Below are positions 57,873-64,000 of a DNA stretch of 64,000 nucleotides, piece after piece (positions within the stretch are counted from its first letter, which is position 1; the number at the start of each line of letters is the position of its first letter). The DNA comes from Nyssa sinensis. Lineage: Eukaryota > Streptophyta > Magnoliopsida > Cornales > Nyssaceae. The position numbers and the translations under genes were made by a program. The DNA lies in the NCBI GenBank assembly GCA_008638375.1, contig CM018049.1:186001-250000 (forward strand). The letters run 5' to 3'. The notes below the pieces were generated by a model. The model did not search any database. It had not been told where the DNA came from and worked only from the letters and a program-made list of their open reading frames with translations.

Positions 57873-58647
57873 GTGAGTAACCTCACATTTGAAGTGGAGA
57901 TTTAATTCCACGGATTTGAATGATGTTTTAAATATCAAATTCTGTCTTTACACAATTCCGTTTTAAATATTCTGTTATGACATGCTTCCTGAATAATTTA
58001 CTACTGTTCTTTGAGATATACTTCTGCATGCTTAAAATTCCGACTTCAAATGTTATTATATATCCTGAATTTACATGTTTCACGTATTTCAATACCCTAT
58101 CATGAGATTATGAACTGTATGTTTTGAATGCTTTTAAATGCATCCACACGAAGGAATTATGGGTTAAATGCTTTTAAATGCAAGATAAATTGTGCATAAG
58201 CACCACGGATTTCTATCGGGTTTCTTAGGAACCCAACTACGATACGAATAAATGCCAGGTAGGAGGATCTAATCCCCCAGGCATATGAGATATCTCCACG
58301 AAAAGTAAAATGGGAATCTGGTTCGAAACGGATTCTGTTAATGAAAGTGATAAGGTGTGTGTTGAAAATAGAAGCAGGCTTTTTCCTCATTTTCACCATG
58401 CATATTTACATGATTTGAAATTCATATACTTTATTTCGAAAGTACAAGTTAGCTTGAATACTTTAAATGTTTCAAAGCCATTGTTTAAAGAATGCATGTA
58501 CTCTATGTTCCAAGTATACGAGCAATTGGTAGTGAGTATTTTACAAAATTCTCACGTGCGAAACCACTACCAATTGAAACCCATGACAGATGTTAGAATT
58601 ACTCACTGGGCTTTTCGAAGCTCACCCCATTCCCTAACATTTTTCAG
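57873..58647 (+). other. Candidate intron within LTR, shortest copy
   Basis: ATCAAG before GTGAGTAAC, and TAACATTTTTCAG before GTGATGACG, 775 bp. Confidence 0.5.
58523..58623 (+). other. Twin-hairpin RNA element, perfect stems
   Basis: CAATTGGTAGTG (58523-58534) pairs fully with CACTACCAATTG (58565-58576), 30-nt loop. After 31 nt, GGGCTT pairs with AAGCTC around TTCG (58608-58623), one G.U. The acceptor ends 24 nt later. Confidence 0.75.
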
Positions 58648-59126
58648 GTGATGACGATGGGTGGACCCTTGCCCAATTTGGGGAGAAATGATAGGCAGCT
58701 CCATTAGGATTCTGGAGATATTTTGGGAAGTATTAGGGCCTATGGTTGGTCGAATTTTGATGTCGTACTTTTGGACAATTATGTATTTAAGCCCAAGAGG
58801 CAACCACATATGTACTTAAGCCCTTGAGGCATTCGAATATGTATCATGTATAAGACTTTAATTTTTAGTATGCTCTGATGTGATTATTCATGTGTACCGC
58901 TATGAAGAGCGACAGTACCGGACGGCTGTGCGAAAGTTTTTAAAAAGATTTAAAAAAAAAAAAAAGGAAAAAGAAAAAATAAAAGGGTTTTTCACGCTTC
59001 CGCAAATCAAGGCCGCACCGCTATTCGATACCGTCGCCCATGTTTTGCCTTGCCCTCAGGCTCCCGGGCCTGAAGGCGGCTGGTCGCGATTCGAGATCCG
59101 CACAGGGTGGGTTTCGGGTCGTGACA

Positions 59127-59327
59127 GTATATACATATATATATATATATCAATATCATGAAAAATACACACATATATAAAAATACATGTATGCATATCC
59201 GCATATACACATATATAGATAAAAATATATAAGTGTGTATGCATGAATATATATTTATATACATTAATATATATATATACAGATATATATAATTACATAT
59301 ATATATATATATATGAGAATATATATG
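59127..59327. repeat. AT-rich host segment between two nested LTRs
   Basis: TA/CA/GT microsatellite DNA of the host LTR. The open frames here are repeat by-products. Confidence 0.75.
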
Positions 59328-59806
59328 TGTAACACCCCGACCCGATGAAGAATTAGTAAGTCACTAAATAGTCATTCGTGATTGAGACCTTAAGTAACAA
59401 GGTCAATTTAGAACCCCAACACGTGAAGTTTCAGTAAAAGTCCCGGGAAACTAGGACGACTGTACATCACTTTCATTGTAAGTACCAACCTTTCATTACG
59501 ACGATAAGTCTACATATGAAAAGTGAACGTTACGTCCAATGAATAAATGGGAAAATAATAATAATAATAATAATCATATTATAATACGTGACAATGTGAT
59601 TACAAGTGTATATAAATACATATTTAATACACACAAATTGTGTATTGAAACTATAAATGTAAGTGAATATAGGTACATAATTAAATATATAATATAGTTT
59701 TATAAATATATATAAGCTAAATTATATATAAAGTAGTTATACAAAATGAAGTATATATGCTAAATATGTAAACATATGAATTGAGATGTACATATGAATA
59801 CGGCTG

Positions 59807-59840
59807 CATATATATATGCATATATATATATATATATATA
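59807..59840. repeat. (AT)n microsatellite
   Basis: Nearly pure TA with one GC interruption, in the U3-like part of the LTR. Confidence 0.9.
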
Positions 59841-60977
59841 GGTAAGGTGATATAAATGTATATAGAATTAAAAATTGAAGTAAAGAAGATTAGAAGCAAT
59901 TAGAAAGTGAAGAGAGAGAAGTAGTGGTTACCTACGGCTGTAGGCACTGCTCTCCATGTCTGCTCCATGTGAAAGGAAATGATGAAAGAGAAATGGCTGC
60001 CATGTGAGGTTTTCTCCATGCAAGGGGTAAAACCAACAGGTGGCAACCCACCGACTCCATGAGGTCGGTAAGAATGAGAAATAAAACAAAAAGGGAATAA
60101 AGGAATGGTAAGAGCTTAAGATAGAGGAGAAACGTGAGAAAAGCATAGGCAAGGAACTAAAGAGGAATAGGAACTGAAGAGGGAAAATTTGAAAGGAAAA
60201 ACAGTCAACAGGTAAAATCTCGATTGAGTTTTGCTTAATTTTGTTCTGATTTAAAGCATGCAAATTGACGGCTTGAATTTACATAGCATAAGCTTTTAAT
60301 TGCAAGAATAATGACTGAAAATTGTGTAGAATCGAGCAAGAAAACTTGAAATTCAAATTGAACAATAATTGGAAATTGATAGTGCAGGTCTAAAGTAAGG
60401 TAACCCAAACCCGAATTTGTGTATTGGGACCTGATCTAGACCATTCCAAGGTCTTAAAAATACTAGACCGCGACCTAACAACCTAAAGAATGAACCCTAA
60501 AAATTAAGTTGCAGGTTTCGGTCGTGAAACCCGGTTCTTGATTGAGATGCCTAAACTCACTTTTGAAGATAAGAACGTGAACCCCATGAGAAATAAGCCA
60601 ACCCAGAAGAAACCCCATGAAATTTGACCCAAAAATGAGTCAGTAATGTCCAGTTGCAGGTCTGAGTATCGAATTCCAAAACACGACCATAAGCTCAAAC
60701 TAGAACCCTAGACCAATGCTAAACTATTCTTTGGTGATGTAGAAATGGTTTGGATTCAATAACAAGAAGTTTTCAGTGGTGTAAAATCCACGAAATTGGA
60801 AGTTAGGTTTGCAAAAATTAGGGCAACACAAGGGTGAGTTGGGAGAAGACGATGAACAGTATCTGGTCATGGGTTGGACCTCGGGTCGGGCCCTGACCCG
60901 ATGTTTTAATAAGGGTTCGGGTCACCCAAAAACTACGTCATTTTAATTAAGGTTGTTTTTAATTTAAAATTGAGGGC

Positions 60978-60996
60978 TGACGTCGTCATGACGTCA
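60978..60996. promoter_or_regulatory. Paired TGACGTC sites in LTR
   Basis: TGACGTCGTCA followed at once by TGACGTCA (60989-60996). About 1.65 kb into the LTR, in the same GGGC...CAGC frame as the other two copies. Confidence 0.6.
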
Positions 60997-62100
60997 GCAT
61001 TACGTGTTGAACCGATCAAACCGGATTGGTTCTGTTAAAACTAGACCGGTTCGTTTAAAATGGAACTGAACCGACTGGTTCAAACCAGAAGTTCGTGTAA
61101 TTGTATTTGAAACCCCAGAACCTCTGGGAAATTGTACTATGGCCCAATTGAAATTAAATTAATAATATTTAATTAAGAAATATTACAAAAATACCCCTAG
61201 GCCATAAATGAAGCAAACGAAGTCCAAATAAAGTAAAACAATAGTGGATTTTGACTATTTTGGATGTTCTAAACCCAACGGTGGGGTCCGTTTCACGAGA
61301 CGAGACTTCAAAGATTAGGACACGTTAAAGTGTAAATTAGCAAATTGCCCTTGACATGTCCAAAGTCAAATTAAGAGCCGAGAAGGTCTAAATTAACTTT
61401 CTTCGACGTTCCGGACCCAATGGTGAGGTCTATGTGATGAAATGAAGTATGGAAAAATGTGATACGTAAATATGTAACAAATGAAATCAGATCTTACAAT
61501 GTAATGAAGCTACCAAACGAATATACGTTAAGAGAATAGCGTTTAGGTTAAAAGTTAGGATTTAATATGATCTAAGCATAAAATAGGGACATCAATAGGA
61601 GATATTTGAGGTACATTGAAGTTAATAGATTGTTCTTAATTGTTCTTAAGAGCTACGAAGGGGAAAGGAAAGGCGTCGTAGAAAACGCCAATCTTGAAGT
61701 ATAAGGTGAGTAACCCTGCATTTGAAGTGGAGATTTAACTCCATGGATTTGAAGATGTTTTAAATTTTAAAATATCTGAAGCATTGAATGTTAAATTTCA
61801 TATTACATATCCTGAAATTTCTTACCCCAAGGTTTGAAGATTTCATCATGAAAGCATGAACATATTTTATTTAGTGTTCATCAAAGTATATGAAAAGTTA
61901 TGTAATAAATGTATGTAAATGCAAAGATAAACTGTGCACAAGCACCACGGATATGTTGAGTATCTTCGGAAATCAACCACGAAATGAAAAGTGCCAAGTA
62001 GCAGGATCTAATCCCCTAGGCATATGAGATATCTCCATGAAAAGTAAAGCGGAGGGTCTGGTTTGAAACAGATTCCACCTAATCAAAGTGAAAAGATGAA

Positions 62101-62375
62101 AAATGCTTTTGAAAGTGGTAGAAGGTTTTTACCCCCATTTTCATTATGCATGTGTATATCTTTTGAAGTAACGCTTTTGAAAGTGGTAGCAGGTTTTACC
62201 CCCATTTTTACTATGCATGTGCATATCTTTCGAAATAACGCTTTTGAAAATGGAAGCAGGTTTTTACCCCCATTTTCACTATGCATATTTATATGATTTG
62301 AAGTAACGCTTTTGGAAATGGAAGCAGGTTTTTACCCCCATTTTATTACGCATGTTTATATGTTTTGAAGTGCAT
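62101..62375 (+). repeat. Four-copy 68-bp tandem array
   Basis: Units start at about 62101, 62170, 62237 and 62305 with AA(T/C)GCTTTTG, then GCAGGTTTTTACCCCCATTT and a TATGCATG box. The sister LTR at 55432 has one unit (about 58365-58440), so this expansion is recent. Confidence 0.88.
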
Positions 62376-62475
62376 ATACTCTATTTGAAGAAATGTGTGT
62401 TTAGCTTGAATACTTTAAATGTTTCAAAGCTATCCTTATGAAGAATGCATATATTCTGTGTTCTGAATGTACGAG

Positions 62476-62575
62476 CAATTGGTGGTGAGTATTTTATAAA
62501 CTCTCATGTGCTAAACCACTGCCAGTTGAAACCCCATGAAAAATACAGGAATTACTCACAAGCTTAGATTAGCTT
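62476..62575 (+). other. Twin-hairpin RNA element with compensatory changes
   Basis: CAATTGGTGGTG (62476-62487) and CACTGCCAGTTG (62517-62528) pair at all 12 positions, three of them G.U. After 31 nt, AAGCT pairs with AGCTT (62560-62575); here the usual outer G-C pair is replaced by A-T on both sides. Confidence 0.75.
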
Positions 62576-63054
62576 ACCCGGGTTTTTACCCGTCCCCCTT
62601 TCAGGTGATAGAAAGCAAGTCCTGATTTTGATGAAGAACGTGTTTGATCTTATGCTCATTTTGTGGAAGGGCGTAGGAAGTCCATTGCAGGATTACCAGA
62701 TTATGGGAAGTATCGAGGTTAATAGTTAGTCATTTTGGTTATAGAAAATATGTAAATGTTATGTAATTAAGTCTCGAAGGTCAAATGGATATGTATTGGA
62801 TATAACACTTTAGAATTTTATTTATGCTCTAAATGTGTTATCAGGTGTACTGCTATGAAGAGCGGCAGTGCCGGACGGATGTGTGAAAGATTTAAATGAG
62901 GAAAGAAAAGAAAAAGTTTTTACGCTTCTGCAAAACACAGGCCACACCGCTGTCCGATAATGTTGCTTATGTTTCGCCTAGTCCAAAGCCTCCTGGGCCT
63001 GAAGGTGGCGGTCGCGATTCGGGATCCGCACAGGGTGGGTTTCGGGTCGTGACA

Positions 63055-63952
63055 ATATGCCTACAAAAAAAAATAAAGAAATCGTGCGTGTGATGTGTGT
63101 GTGTAGCTATGTGTGTGTGAAAAGTGAGTGTGTATAATTGGAGGATACGGAGGCAAAGGTGGGTTGCCCCTTTCAGCATAAAAGAGAAGAAGTAGAGGGA
63201 AGGCTAGTTTGCGGCTGCAGACCGAGCAGGAAGAATGAGGTGGAGATAGTGATAGAGATAGAGATAAAGAGAGGTGATAGACTGTAGAAAAGTATGTACA
63301 TATACATATAAACTAGGAAGCCCTAGAAAGAACCATGCAAGGAGAGCATGAGAGAGAGGGAAACAACAACAGTGGATAGAAGGGAAAGAGAAAAGCAAAT
63401 CGAAGAGAAAGAAAACACGATAAATTTTCTCTCACTAAGAAAGTTTCCATACTTGCCTTAATTTAAACAATTTAAACTACATATATGAGACCTTATGATA
63501 GTATTTAATAGCTTAGGAGTAAAAATAGGGTTTGAAAAACCCTAGAATACTGCACATGGCAGTGAAGCCCCATTAATGAACCTTGAAAATGGTTTGAATT
63601 CATGGAAACCAAATGGGTTTCCAACATTTGGGATTTAATCTAGAAGCCAAAAGGATTACAAAGTAACAAGAATTAGCTTAAGTTAACCAAGGATGAGGGA
63701 GAAAACTTGAGTTGCAGGTATAGGTCTTGAAATGGGAAAACTTGTATTTATCAAAGGGAATTATGAAGAAAGGATCATAACGAAACAAACATGAATATTT
63801 TAAAAAGGAAAGAACCCTTTCTTGTGCATCTTCATGCAGAAAATTTAAGTTAAAGACTTAGGAATCTATTAAGATTGAAAGTAGAGCAAGAAAAGGCTTG
63901 AAATTGCACAAAATAGAACTAGAAAAAATTAGGGTTTGGTTTATACAGTAAC
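63055..63952 (+). other. Host LTR segment, no gene
   Basis: Continues the host LTR begun at 55172, with TG-rich (63090-63130) and GA-rich (63230-63420) tracts and the GTTGCAGGT box. No coding motif. Confidence 0.6.
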
Positions 63953-64000
63953 TGTCGCGCCCCAAATTTTCATAAACCCGAGATGTGAATGAGAATGATA
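63953..64000 (-). mobile_element. Edge of a further (-) LTR
   Basis: TGTCGCGCCCCAAATTTTC resembles the reverse complement of an LTR 3' end (compare TGTCAAGCCCCGAATTTC at 6243). The flank would be the left TSD. The rest lies outside the window. Confidence 0.55.

Larger units (their letters stand above)
55432..59126 (+). mobile_element. Nested solo LTR, 3.70 kb
   Basis: It starts TGTAACACCCCGACCCTG and ends GGGTGGGTTTCGGGTCGTGACA. GTATA at 55427-55431 and 59127-59131 is a perfect TSD. It has tRNA-like module 55660-55735, GA tract 55990-56070, paired TGACGTCA 56995-57013, three blocks at 57331, 57474 and 57611, an exon-like GCCCACCAGTAGTGC box, donor 57873, twin hairpins 58523-58623 and acceptor 58647. 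No internal region. Sister of the LTR at 59328. Confidence 0.95.
61706..62604 (+). other. Candidate intron within LTR
   Basis: TATAAG before GTGAGTAACC, and CCCCCTTTCAG before GTGATAG, 899 bp, containing the 68-bp array and twin hairpins. Confidence 0.5.
59328..63054 (+). mobile_element. Nested solo LTR, 3.73 kb
   Basis: It starts TGTAACACCCCGACCCG and ends GGGTGGGTTTCGGGTCGTGACA. ATATG at 59323-59327 and 63055-63059 is a perfect TSD. Microsatellites lie at 59560-59580 (AAT)n and 59807-59840 (AT)n; paired TGACGTC sites at 60978-60996; blocks at 61271 and 61413; donor 61706; 68-bp array 62101-62375; twin hairpins 62476-62575; acceptor 62604. The last 25 bases equal those of the LTR at 55432, so the two are recent sisters. 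No internal region. Confidence 0.95.
55172..64000 (+). mobile_element. Host LTR broken by two or three nested LTRs, runs off the window
   Basis: It starts TGTAACACCCTTGCTTAATG at 55172. The host segments are 55172-55431, 59127-59327 and 63055-63952; read together they give an ordinary LTR 5' half with microsatellites, a GA-rich tract (63230-63420) and a GAGTTGCAGGT box at 63711. Matching TSDs prove the two insertions between them. The 3' half lies beyond the window. Confidence 0.75.

Overview
This window is plant nuclear DNA, most likely a gene-poor, heterochromatin-like region of a dicot. I see no intact cellular gene, no rRNA gene and no true tRNA gene. The only protein-coding homology is decayed retroelement code. 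The sequence is AT-rich with many microsatellites, and it is dominated by long terminal repeats (LTRs) of one extended Ty3/gypsy family. These LTRs start TGTAACACC or TGTGATATCCC and end in variants of GGGTTTCGGGTCGTGACA. Their sense strand was fixed by one LTR that ends next to a tRNA-Met-type primer binding site. Most are solo LTRs of 3.1-4.7 kb (net), and six have perfect 5-bp target-site duplications (TSDs).

Layout. 1-1467: end of a (+) LTR that cut the chromodomain of a (-) gypsy element. 1468-6240: that element's internal region, with gag and RT largely deleted, then the PBS and its 5' LTR from 6243, which is itself split by a solo LTR at 9089-12328. 12591-13285: isolated RT fragment (-). 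13290-15175: truncated (+) LTR. 15176-22061: older repeats with a 198-bp duplication, a decayed plant-retroelement ORF and a 1.08-kb hAT-type element. 22062-29810: a solo LTR hosting another (23546-26925). 29811-31200: minisatellite carrying a TRIM-like tandem array. 31201-39352: mosaic of partial LTRs with unmatched ends. 39965-43096: solo LTR. 43952-52977: composite (+) LTR with a nested (-) LTR at 46041-50378. 52978-55171: decayed fragments. 55172-64000: one (+) LTR invaded by two solo LTRs (55432-59126 and 59328-63054), and apparently by a third from 63953.

What is unusual is the anatomy shared by the LTRs. (i) A candidate intron of 775-1755 bp lies in the 3' half, with GTGAGT/GTAAGT donors and TTTTTCAG acceptors in nine copies. 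(ii) A short hairpin sits about 24-30 nt before that acceptor. It is kept in thirteen copies through compensatory and G.U changes, and in one subfamily a 12-15-bp hairpin precedes it at fixed spacing. (iii) There are degenerate tRNA-like A-box/B-box modules in antisense orientation. (iv) Three copies carry paired TGACGTCA sites. (v) There are internal repeats of about 143 bp and copy-variable 44-, 68- and 78-bp arrays. Together these suggest long regulatory LTRs whose transcripts may have been spliced and structured. That last step is inference from sequence.
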